NCBI GenBank assembly: GCA_946965045.2 | Contig: OX337229.1 | Coordinates: 5,766,001 to 5,830,000, forward strand | DNA: 64,000 bases | Reading direction: 5' to 3' | Source: Epithemia pelagica | Taxonomy: Eukaryota > Bacillariophyta > Bacillariophyceae > Surirellales > Surirellaceae | Part shown: positions 1 through 8,165 of the stretch, piece after piece | Numbering within the stretch: position 1 is the first letter of the stretch | Layout of the letters: each line of letters starts with the position of its first letter | Translations under genes and position numbers: made by a program | The notes under the pieces: generated by a model | Seen by the model: the letters and a program-made list of their open reading frames with translations, nothing else | Databases searched by the model: none | What the model was told of the DNA's origin: nothing

Positions 1-1
1 G

Positions 2-667
2 AAGTTCCATTGGACGACATTGAATTGTCGTTTATCAACGGGAAGGGCAGGATGTTGTGCTGTCGCGGTGCACGACCGATACATTGTGGTGATGGGCGGA
101 TTGAGGGGGAAAATCCTGTCGTCGGTGGATATTCTTGATACCAGCAGTCGCACGATAAGTGGGGGGCCGAGCATGAACTTTCCTCGAGCATGTTCTGCCA
201 GTGCGGTCATTGGCCACCGCATCTTTGTCGTTGGAGGCTTTTATGCGGACTCGGTGGAGTATTTGGAATTTGCAAAGACTTGTGAGAATGAGGAGACAAA
301 GGCAGAAACAGTTGCTAAAGTCATTCCCTTCTCCTCCAATTGGATGACTCATTCTGATCCGGTGCTTTCCCGCCCACGAGCTTGTGCAGTGGTTGCCGTG
401 GGATCGTGTCTCGTGGTGGCGGGAGGACTACCGGCAGGAAATTCAACTGTGGAAGTCTTGGATACGCACCGCAACCGCGTGTGGAATCTCCCACAAGTCG
501 GTGATGACCGATATGGCTGTACGATGGTGACTGTTGCCAATCAAATTGCCGTGATTAGTGGACGGCGCAATCCTAGCTGTGCGACAGTACCACTAATGGA
601 CAAGCATACGTGGTGTTTTCGACGACTCTGTGAGCAGCCCAACGAATGGTTTCACCAATGGAAATGA
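2..667 (+). CDS. Kelch-repeat protein, C-terminal part (5' end outside window)
   Basis: The reading frame is open to the left edge, so the start lies outside the window; no ATG opens it here. The protein shows at least three kelch-type blade repeats, each with the pattern of an Arg-Ala or Cys-Ala-Val step, a hydrophobic strand and a Gly-Gly pair (MGGL, VGGF, AGGL), followed by a V-[DE]-[VI]-L-D strand. Kelch repeats form beta-propellers used for protein binding, often in substrate adaptors or actin-associated proteins. No partner domain (BTB, F-box) is visible because the N-terminus is missing. It ends at a TGA and converges on the large RING-like gene downstream. Confidence 0.75.
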   Translation, partial: KFHWTTLNCRLSTGRAGCCAVAVHDRYIVVMGGLRGKILSSVDILDTSSRTISGGPSMNFPRACSASAVIGHRIFVVGGFYADSVEYLEFAKTCENEETKAETVAKVIPFSSNWMTHSDPVLSRPRACAVVAVGSCLVVAGGLPAGNSTVEVLDTHRNRVWNLPQVGDDRYGCTMVTVANQIAVISGRRNPSCATVPLMDKHTWCFRRLCEQPNEWFHQWK

Positions 668-1111
668 ATGAGTATTCGAGATGCCAATGCGGCAATCAAT
701 ATAAACCGTGCTAAATGGAAGGATGACACTCGGTGTTGTTGTTTGTTGTTGTACTAGAATTGAGCTTTTGTCAACCAAATTCCTGTGATGGGTTGTCTTG
801 ACGGAAGGAGCATGATCTGCATGAGAAGCAACGACATAAGTTCATGCGACTCATTTCTCACGAGTAGAAGCAAAACTATATTCACTAACAGTAGTTTCAC
901 AAGATCCAAAACTTTCCGTCGACTACTATTCCGTCCAAGAACACAACAGGGCGTTGACTCCATAGAGTCAACTCAAGCAAGTCATTCGAATTGCATCAAT
1001 GTAACACAGTACCTCTCTTCCACCTCGGGTCACATTCGACTATTCAACACAGGTATATGACAAGCAAGTATGTGTGATTTGCAGAAGTATTGGGGTTGCA
1101 TCCGTTACAAT
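668..1111. other. Intergenic region between convergent genes
   Basis: This spacer separates the 3' ends of the kelch gene and the large minus-strand RING-like gene. Only short overlapping ORFs without recognisable composition occur here. It should hold both polyadenylation regions. I see no repeat or RNA gene. Confidence 0.5.
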
Positions 1112-4100
1112 CTACCCCTCCAGCATCGTGCCTCCCATCAGAACAGCCTCCGTATCCAGTTCGGCAACTAGCTGAGAGGCAGGTTGTAACATATTTGCTT
1201 GTCCAATGCCTTTGCTTGTCGTTGCAGCATCTACATGAAGAACGGTGCTGCGCCGCGACGATGACTTTCCAACGCGTTTCCATATCCATAGATTTTTCCG
1301 ATCGGTAACAAGAACCTTTGCCCGACGAGGACAATCGCACAACTCTTTCAACGCAGGGCCCTGGCACAATTTCCAACGATCTTCCGCGTTTGCACTTGCT
1401 GAAACGTCCACGATTGTCGACGAAGTAGAAGGTAACGCTGCGGTCGCAACCGTACGGCCGCGACGACGGCAATGCAATACAAAATCCGGTTGATTCCGTT
1501 TGGTCATACCCAATCCAAAAATCGCATCGATATCCGAGAATCTACATTGGACAGTGAATTTCGGAGGACTGTCATGAGTATCACGAACGAAATGAACAAC
1601 TTCACTCCTTTCTTCGTTGTTCTCGTGCGGAATGACAGCCAACAATCCACCAGTCTGGGTGGAGGACCCCAACTTGACGTCACTCGGCAAATCCCACACC
1701 ACGCGGTTCATATGAGAACATGTGAAATGCCATAACCCTGGCTCCAGCAGCTGATTCTGGTTGCTATCTGGCTGCAAAAGCAATGACGATGGCTGTTTGC
1801 GACTGAGAGCGTCCCGCTTTTCTCCGGTACTTGTGTTTGCGTCGTCGAAGGGCGGTACGAACAACCAAACACTATCATCCCTCTCTGCGCCGCGATATAG
1901 AACCGCATTGCTTGGGACATTCTGACATACAATATTTCCATTCGGATACTCACTGTCAAATCGAATCAGATCTGTACTCGACTGCGCAGAGGACTTGGGA
2001 ACAAGAGCGTAAATGCCTCCAAGGCCGTCACCCATCATCATTGAACAAACACATGGTACTTGGTACGCGACAGTGCCGCAAGTTCCAGTTCCTGCCCAGA
2101 CCTGTGTCAAATTCCAACAGTCGATTGAATCAGACTGGGACCTCTCTTCCTTGGTGCGATTCCTGAGCCACACTGACCCATTGGGACCACCTGGAATGAA
2201 CTCTGCCGAAGAAGGAAACGTCCCACGGCTGACGGCGAGCAAGTGACTGAGACTGTTTCCCTGTTCTGGATTATTTTCTTTGCTTTCAGATTCGTCCAAT
2301 GTGGATGGCAGGTGAACAAATGACAAGGTGAGTTGTTCCTCTTCTATATCGCTGTTCAAAGATCTGCTTTCAACTGTGGAAGCTGCTGCTGATGATGACG
2401 ACGATGAAAGAATCCACGTTCCCTTATGAGGAGGAGGAGTCCATTGACCAATTGGCTCCAGCTCGGGCATATCACGGTATGGATCGGGTGGTGGCGCCGG
2501 AGCTGGTTCTGGAGCCCGGCGGGCTGCCGCGTTTTTCTTTTTCTTTTTTCGTTTCTTTCGTTTTCTCTTTGCAGTCGCATTTTGGCCAGTTGCCGAGCGA
2601 ACCTTGTCCTGTCCACTACCGTCTTCGTCATCATCGTCCGTTTCGTCGTATGAATAGCGTTCCGAAAGGGTACTGGAATCGCGTTTGTTTTGACGTGGTA
2701 TCAGCGGAGGCGGTTCATCCTCACTGTCATCGTCGCTGTCGCTGGAACCCATTGAACGGGCTGTGGCTGTAGACCTCTCTTGTACGGGACGACGAGGCAC
2801 GAGTGGTGGCAAGTCGTCTTCATCCGAAGAGTCATCATCACTGTCATTTCCCGGAGTTGGTGCAGTGTCTTGTAGGGAACGTCGAGAAACTAAGGGTGGC
2901 AAGTCGTCGTCGTCATCGGACGAGTCATTATCACTGTCATTTCCCGGAGCTGGAACTGCGCGCTGATTGTCTGCACCGGAACGCCGAGGTACAAGTGGCG
3001 GCAAATCATCCTCGTCCTCCGACGAGTCATCCGCACTGTCATGCCCGGGGGATCGCGGAGCACTACGGTTCGCGTCATTGCTTCCACTCGGTCGTCCCTC
3101 CAACTCATCCTCCTCCGAACTGCTCGAACAACTCCGCCGACGTAGTATCAACGGTGGCGGTCCGTCATCGTCGTCGTCATCGGATGAAGACGATTCTCCA
3201 GAGGGACTGTTCTTTTCTCGATTGCCTCGGTCACCCATCAGGTTTTCTTCGTCCGAACTACTGTTGGCTTGATCGCGTTGAATCAACGGCGGGGGACCAT
3301 CGGAATCCAATGACGAATCCGAGGGACTCGTATTATTGTCCTCATCATCCCCTTGCGGTCTTTGATCAGTCCGACCCGAACCACCTGTAAGATTGGTGGT
3401 GGTCGTTCCTACAGCGTGCCGTTCCCGTTGCCCCGTAGTGGTTGTCATGGATGGGGATCCTTGGTCAACCATTCCTCGACCTGCTTGACCACGACCACCT
3501 CGACCTGTTCGACCACCACCTGTTGGACCACGACCTGTTCCACCTCGAGCAGTGGAATTGTTTGCTCTTTGAGGCGTCGGTGTTGCAGCCGGTCCAGACC
3601 ATTGACGACCTGATCTTGTTTCCACCCATCCATCCGTGTCGGTTTGTGTTTGTGGCTGGTTGGATGATTGTCCACGGCCAGCCTGCCCCCCACCCGAACG
3701 ACCTCGACCTTGTGGTTGGGTGGATGATCGTCCACGGCCAGCCTGGCCCCCACCCGAACGACCTCGACCTTGTGGTTGGGTGGATGATTGTCCACGGCCA
3801 GCCCGGCCCCCACCCGAACGACCTCGACCACCACCACCACCTCGAGAATTATTGATCGTTGTACTTTGACCAGTGCCTCGTTGCGGGTTGGTTTCATTGG
3901 ATGGTCGTCCACGACCACCCCCACCTCGAGAATGGGTGCCTGTTGGCATTTCATTGGATGGTCTGCCTCGACCACGACCACCACCTCGAGAAGCGGTGGT
4001 TGTGGATCGAGTTTCACTCGCAGCAGCAGAGGTGCCTTGGGAGGACGGCTCTTGTCGTCGTCCTCTTCCTCGACCCGCAGCAGCTGTCCGGCCACGACCC

Positions 4101-5365
4101 TGCGAGGATCGTGTTGCCGTTCCAGTCGGTTGGCCCTGTCCTCGTCTGCGAGAGAGTGAGGAGGATGGTCTCGCAGGGTCCGTAGTAGCAGCGGGCAGTG
4201 GAGCCAGTTCGACACTGTCATCGTCCTCATTGTGTCTCGGCAAGAGGGGTGGCAGCGAATCCTCACTATCATCCTCATCACTGTCCGGATTGTCATTGTT
4301 GTCGTTCATATGTCTCGAAACGAGGGGTGGAAGAGAATTGTCGCTCTCCTCCTCATCCTCTTGATCATCATTATCATTTGTATCATTGGTACGATTGTTT
4401 TGGAACCGGGAATCCATCAAATCAGGGAGATCGTCGGAATCATCATCCTCACTCCAACGGTTGGCCTCTTGCTGATTCCGCCGCAATCCAGTGCTCCTTG
4501 TTGGTTGACTTCGAAAAAACGGATTCTGCGGGGAATTGGGTTCCAGTAGCCCCGCATCCCAGTCGTCGGCCAAAGGTTCATAGTCGTCGTCGTCGTCACC
4601 ATCATCATCATCATCATCATCCATGTCATCGATAAATTCATTTTGGTGATAGTCATTTCGGACTGTGGTTCCTTGACGTGTTTGTATGGTTCGTCTCGTT
4701 TGACTTTGGGGAGGCGGCCGCATCATTCGCAAAAAAGGTGGTGGTGCAGCGGTTGTAGAGGTTGTGGTTCTTTGATCTCCCGTCGACTCGTCGTCGTCGT
4801 CGTCGTCGTCCTGGTTGTTGTCCCAAGGGGATTCTTGTGGACGTTGAGTTGATGTTGTGGTGGTTGGTTGGGGTGGCGGTTCTTCCTCCACAAAAATTTC
4901 GGAACCAACTTCCAGGAGTCCCCCCAAGCGTTGAAAATCGTCTTGACACAGGACATGGCCACAGGGCAAGACGAGGACGGGTTGTTTTGTGGGAACTTGA
5001 CGACACACGGGACACGTCCAGGCCGGTGGATGATTGTTGTTGTTGTTACTACTGTGATTGCTGGGTTGTCCACCCAAATACATGGCCCGTGCGCCATGGG
5101 AACACTGGAATCGACTGCCATGCGATGGCTGGACCTTGTTGTTGTTGTTGTTGTTGATGGTGGTTTGGTTGTTATTGTTGTGGTTGTTGTTGTCGTTGTC
5201 TGGTTCGTATCCTTGTGGCCCATGAATCCACTGACATACGGGGCAGGTCATTCCACCATCGCCATTATCATCAACATTATCGGGCCCGGGTGATGATTTG
5301 GCTCGAGGAGGAGGCCTCGTGATTGTGGTTGTGGCTGGAAGACAAGACGACGACGACAAGGACAT
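1112..5365 (-). CDS. Large acidic RING-like zinc-finger protein with RGG and acidic PPL repeats
   Basis: The start is the first ATG (5363-5365), giving 1417 aa; the frame stays open upstream but without another ATG. The N-terminus has two CPVC knuckles (about residues 41-44 and 118-121), the second followed by C135-x-H137-x2-C140, a partial RING finger. The 70-residue Asn-rich linker between them is expanded. The middle is low complexity: acidic Asp/Ser tracts, about eight copies of an acidic [LP]PPL[VIL]xR motif, and long RGG/RGRG repeats like those of RNA-binding proteins. The last 350 residues are ordinary globular sequence with Trp-rich strands that may form a beta-propeller. A role as an E3 ligase or RNA-associated scaffold is inference. 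It shares an upstream region with a divergent membrane protein gene. A truncated second copy lies at 31649-33022. Confidence 0.75.
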   Translation of the reverse strand: MSLSSSSCLPATTTITRPPPRAKSSPGPDNVDDNGDGGMTCPVCQWIHGPQGYEPDNDNNNHNNNNQTTINNNNNNKVQPSHGSRFQCSHGARAMYLGGQPSNHSSNNNNNHPPAWTCPVCRQVPTKQPVLVLPCGHVLCQDDFQRLGGLLEVGSEIFVEEEPPPQPTTTTSTQRPQESPWDNNQDDDDDDDESTGDQRTTTSTTAAPPPFLRMMRPPPQSQTRRTIQTRQGTTVRNDYHQNEFIDDMDDDDDDDGDDDDDYEPLADDWDAGLLEPNSPQNPFFRSQPTRSTGLRRNQQEANRWSEDDDSDDLPDLMDSRFQNNRTNDTNDNDDQEDEEESDNSLPPLVSRHMNDNNDNPDSDEDDSEDSLPPLLPRHNEDDDSVELAPLPAATTDPARPSSSLSRRRGQGQPTGTATRSSQGRGRTAAAGRGRGRRQEPSSQGTSAAASETRSTTTASRGGGRGRGRPSNEMPTGTHSRGGGGRGRPSNETNPQRGTGQSTTINNSRGGGGGRGRSGGGRAGRGQSSTQPQGRGRSGGGQAGRGRSSTQPQGRGRSGGGQAGRGQSSNQPQTQTDTDGWVETRSGRQWSGPAATPTPQRANNSTARGGTGRGPTGGGRTGRGGRGQAGRGMVDQGSPSMTTTTGQRERHAVGTTTTNLTGGSGRTDQRPQGDDEDNNTSPSDSSLDSDGPPPLIQRDQANSSSDEENLMGDRGNREKNSPSGESSSSDDDDDDGPPPLILRRRSCSSSSEEDELEGRPSGSNDANRSAPRSPGHDSADDSSEDEDDLPPLVPRRSGADNQRAVPAPGNDSDNDSSDDDDDLPPLVSRRSLQDTAPTPGNDSDDDSSDEDDLPPLVPRRPVQERSTATARSMGSSDSDDDSEDEPPPLIPRQNKRDSSTLSERYSYDETDDDDEDGSGQDKVRSATGQNATAKRKRKKRKKKKKNAAARRAPEPAPAPPPDPYRDMPELEPIGQWTPPPHKGTWILSSSSSSAAASTVESRSLNSDIEEEQLTLSFVHLPSTLDESESKENNPEQGNSLSHLLAVSRGTFPSSAEFIPGGPNGSVWLRNRTKEERSQSDSIDCWNLTQVWAGTGTCGTVAYQVPCVCSMMMGDGLGGIYALVPKSSAQSSTDLIRFDSEYPNGNIVCQNVPSNAVLYRGAERDDSVWLFVPPFDDANTSTGEKRDALSRKQPSSLLLQPDSNQNQLLEPGLWHFTCSHMNRVVWDLPSDVKLGSSTQTGGLLAVIPHENNEERSEVVHFVRDTHDSPPKFTVQCRFSDIDAIFGLGMTKRNQPDFVLHCRRRGRTVATAALPSTSSTIVDVSASANAEDRWKLCQGPALKELCDCPRRAKVLVTDRKNLWIWKRVGKSSSRRSTVLHVDAATTSKGIGQANMLQPASQLVAELDTEAVLMGGTMLEG
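3661..3832. repeat. 60-bp tandem repeat, about 2.9 units, coding RGG repeats
   Basis: Units start at 3661, 3721 and 3781 and are nearly identical, with an exact 60-bp period. They encode repeats of about 20 residues of the Gly-Arg-Ser-Gly-Gly type in the minus-strand RING-like gene. The near identity suggests recent slippage or unequal exchange. Confidence 0.85.
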
Positions 5366-5998
5366 GATGGTTTGGAGAGTGCGTGCACTTGCTGAAGTAT
5401 CTCGAACCAAAGAGCTTCTGGATGGCAATGGTGGTGGTGTAATCTATCGTCGAGTCTGTGTGTTGTGGTAGCTGTTAGCTGTTAGGTAGATCCAGGGACA
5501 CTTACACACCTGTCCACCACACAGACGACGAGAAGAACCAACAAAACGAAAAGAGAACACCACCACCACGCCAATGAATGGCAACGAGACAGAGAGAGAG
5601 AGCAAGAGCACTAGGGAGATGTATATCGTTTTGTTGGAAGCAGCCGTAAAAGATTGAGAAGAGAGAAATGAACGAGACGAGAGAATGTGTGTCACGAAAA
5701 AAACCCGGGACGAGTCCCGTCAAAACATGAATGAAATGACTTTTGCTACACGTCCTTCATCTCGGCGCCACATAGCAACGGCGGTGGCCTTCTCGCTAGC
5801 TACTCCTAACGTGCGCTCCGTCGGCGCACGCTCGTCGCATCAGTCGTGCGAAATTCGCACCTGCTTCCATCAGTCGTGCGAAATTCGCAACATCAGTCGT
5901 GCGAAATTCGCACCTGCTTCCGAGTGTCGGAACGGCTACGTGTACACAAAAGTCAAAGTATCGGTAGTGAGGACTCCTCTATTAGTTGTTCGACCATC
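5366..5998. promoter_or_regulatory. Bidirectional upstream region with three palindromic 22-bp repeats
   Basis: This region separates the divergent RING-like and small membrane protein genes and should contain both promoters. Three copies of CATCAGTCGTGCGAAATTCG start at 5838, 5868 and 5891. Each contains the near-palindrome GTGCGAAATTCGCAC (7-bp arms around one base). The duplicate locus has only one copy, at 37241. A regulatory role as a factor-binding site is inference from position and symmetry. Confidence 0.5.
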
Positions 5999-6469
5999 AT
6001 GGTCTCTCCGACCAACGACACGGCCTATGTCGTCATGGCTTCCCACAACAACATTCCAGACCATGAAAGACGAGGAGAACAAGGAGGAGAACGTCTTGGG
6101 GACGGCGTGCCCGTCGTCAAAGAGCCTTCCACCACCATCCCCAAACCACCCGGACAATACCAACACCAACACCAACAACACAACGGATCCACATCACCCA
6201 CAACCACCACCATGGCGGCGGATAGTAGAGAGCCACTACAGTGTTGTGACTTGCGTTGGTTGCTCATTGTGCTCAACCTGGTCCTCTTGGCTGTGGTGTG
6301 TTTGTTGTTGGACAAGGACCAAGACTTTTTGGATATTGGCTACCTGGTCTTGGCCATTCTATCCGGTTGGAATCTGTTCATATTGTTGGCAATGATGCAT
6401 GGTTGGTTTTGGTGGAAGCACTCCGAGGACGCGAGAGAGAACCCTACCCCTATGAATCTGTCTATCTAG
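5999..6469 (+). CDS. Small membrane protein, copy 1 (internally deleted)
   Basis: This 156-aa protein has a hydrophilic N-terminal half (Pro, Thr and Gln/His-rich) and two hydrophobic helices (about residues 85-103 and 115-138), ending in a short Trp/His-rich step (GWFWWKH) and a polar tail. Compared with the copy at 37353-38060 it lacks 225 nt, which removes a whole hydrophobic helix and the 93-nt intron while keeping the frame. The gene may still be expressed as a shorter protein. I do not recognise the family; four-helix proteins of this layout are common in diatoms. Function unknown. Confidence 0.6.
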   Translation: MVSPTNDTAYVVMASHNNIPDHERRGEQGGERLGDGVPVVKEPSTTIPKPPGQYQHQHQQHNGSTSPTTTTMAADSREPLQCCDLRWLLIVLNLVLLAVVCLLLDKDQDFLDIGYLVLAILSGWNLFILLAMMHGWFWWKHSEDARENPTPMNLSI

Positions 6470-6755
6470 TGCTGCTGTGTCAGTGTCAAATCCTGTACTG
6501 TCGCTTGAAAGTATACTACAAACAATGTATCTTTACCATCATGGAAGCACAGACGGAGCCTTGAGGTGACCAGTCCTGGTCTCTTTCTTGTTCTCTCAAC
6601 GAAGCAAAAAAATTCGGGGTAAAGCATTGTTTCGACTAGATAGCCAAGGTTGTGCTTCCTATCGACTTGTGTGTGTGCGTGTGTGTTCTATAGTATGGGA
6701 CAAGAAGGATCATTCCTCGATTGGTGCTTTACAAACCAATGACAGTCCACTGTCA

Positions 6756-7352
6756 TTACTCGTCTTCCTTCTTGTCTTCTCGGTCCTCTTCTTGTTTGTA
6801 ACCGTCGGCTTGTGGAGGTTGCGGCGGTGTAGTAGCACTGCCACGAAACAATTGGACCATGTACAGTTTGCCATCGCTGCCCTTGGCCGTCCCAATGCCA
6901 AATTCGGTAAATTGCTTGCCCAAAATATTTTGTTTGCTGGCACAGTCTCGTCGTCGTCTTTGCTGTGCTGTTTCATTGTTCATGAATTCGTCATGCATTT
7001 CTTGGACACTAGCTCCTCGTTGAATGTTTTCTCCCACAATGGGAGACTGCACCACGTCTTGCAAGGCCTCGAGAGACGAGGCCGAATGCATGAGGGATAA
7101 TTGTTCCGCCATGGTTTGGGCATGATCGAGACGAATTTCATCCGATTCGACGCTCCGTTTCAAACTGGATCGTCCTCGCAAGGCCCGTTCCTTGTTGATG
7201 AGGGTATGGGCACTGCAAAAGCCCAAACTGCCCGGCGTCGATACCAACAATCGTTGTTTGGATTCGGAGGATGACGACGACGACGAATGGTCGTTGTCAT
7301 TTTCATCGACCGACAGTTGAGCACAAGAGAGCGAAGACTTGTCCATTGTCAT
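6756..7352 (-). CDS. CAP (SCP/YkwD-like) domain protein, intact copy
   Basis: This 198-aa protein starts at an ATG at 7350-7352. After a Ser/Asp-rich leader the sequence follows the CAP pattern: an INKERALRG segment like the N-terminal [LI]N..R helix, a block of Leu/Ala helices, a GENI step followed by a Gly-containing helix, and a closing FGIGTAKGSDGKLYMVQLF strand. CAP proteins are usually secreted and bind lipids or act in stress and pathogenesis-related responses. No signal peptide is visible, so it may be cytosolic or need an unseen upstream exon. The C-terminus is a charged tail. Its duplicate at 38347-38943 carries a nonsense codon. Confidence 0.65.
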   Translation of the reverse strand: MTMDKSSLSCAQLSVDENDNDHSSSSSSSESKQRLLVSTPGSLGFCSAHTLINKERALRGRSSLKRSVESDEIRLDHAQTMAEQLSLMHSASSLEALQDVVQSPIVGENIQRGASVQEMHDEFMNNETAQQRRRRDCASKQNILGKQFTEFGIGTAKGSDGKLYMVQLFRGSATTPPQPPQADGYKQEEDREDKKEDE

Positions 7353-7641
7353 GGTACTGAATGAATGGCAGAGTAGATTTGTTATGCTTTCTATCGCACC
7401 CGAGATAGGTCTTATTTGTGACGTCGAATGAGTTTGTCTCTTTGGTTAGTGTCCACCGTGTCTTGTTTCTTTTTTGCAAGCTGCAAACGGTTGCGAGTTG
7501 CGCCCAAGAACCTCGGGAGAATTCGACGGGGAGCGTGTACGAGTATGAGGTTTGTTGCTTCCCCGTGAACTTACTGTAGACGACGATGCATGCAGCAATC
7601 CCGGGTCAAGACCAAAGACAGACGGGCGCGAAATAGTTGTT

Positions 7642-7972
7642 ATGCCCCAAATACACATTAACCCAGACTCTTTACTCGGAAGCACAACCAACACCAACCA
7701 TACGGGCACACGCACAGAAACAGAAGGAGACCGGGAAAACAAAAAAAAAGGAACCACAGAAGAGACAGAGGATTATAATATTCCATGGCGTCTCCCTTGT
7801 TGTCATCCCCTAATGAGACGAACGACAGGAGCCCACACCAACAAACTCAAACAAGATAAAGAATCGGAAATACACGTCGAGAGTCTCGATCCCACTCTTT
7901 CACCCCCCGATCCGTACCAAGACCCCACCAGTGGTTGTGGTGGCAGTATAATCATGTTTTGTCAATTGGTGC
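7642..7972 (+). pseudogene. Two-helix membrane protein gene, copy 1, truncated by the retroelement
   Basis: The first 110 residues match the intact gene at 41683-42300. Homology stops just after the MFCQLV sequence that begins the first membrane helix. The frame then runs into retroelement sequence for about 65 residues and stops at 8169. Both hydrophobic helices are lost, so this is a broken copy. Confidence 0.85.
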
Positions 7973-8165
7973 GTGTCTGTCGTGCTTACGTCGGAGCGGG
8001 GCAGTTGATCGCACATAGACTAGTACGAGCCCCACTGGACTTGGACATCTTTGTTGCGATGGACAAGCTCACAATTCTTGAGATTGCGAGCATTGCAACT
8101 GCATCCTCAAGACAAGGTCCACTGATAGATAGATCTAAGACTCTCAAAAACAACCTTGGTTTACG

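Larger units (their letters stand above)
4035..7972. repeat. Segmental duplication, copy 1 (3.94 kb)
   Basis: This block is repeated at 31716-42013 in the same orientation. Homology begins at a CCTTGGGAGG string (4035 against 31716) inside the RING-like gene and stops inside the two-helix membrane protein gene (7972 against 42013). Between these limits the gene order is identical apart from two insertions in copy 2, a 225-nt deletion in copy 1 and small indels. Each copy keeps a different subset of intact genes. Copy 1 shows the uninterrupted target of both insertions found in copy 2. Confidence 0.95.

Noticed and set aside
668-1111. Small ORFs between the convergent genes.
   Set aside because: Short, on both strands, without coding character.
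3445-4296. Long plus- and minus-strand ORFs opposite the RING-like gene.
   Set aside because: They arise from Asp, Asn and Arg-Gly repeat codons read in other frames and have no independent features.
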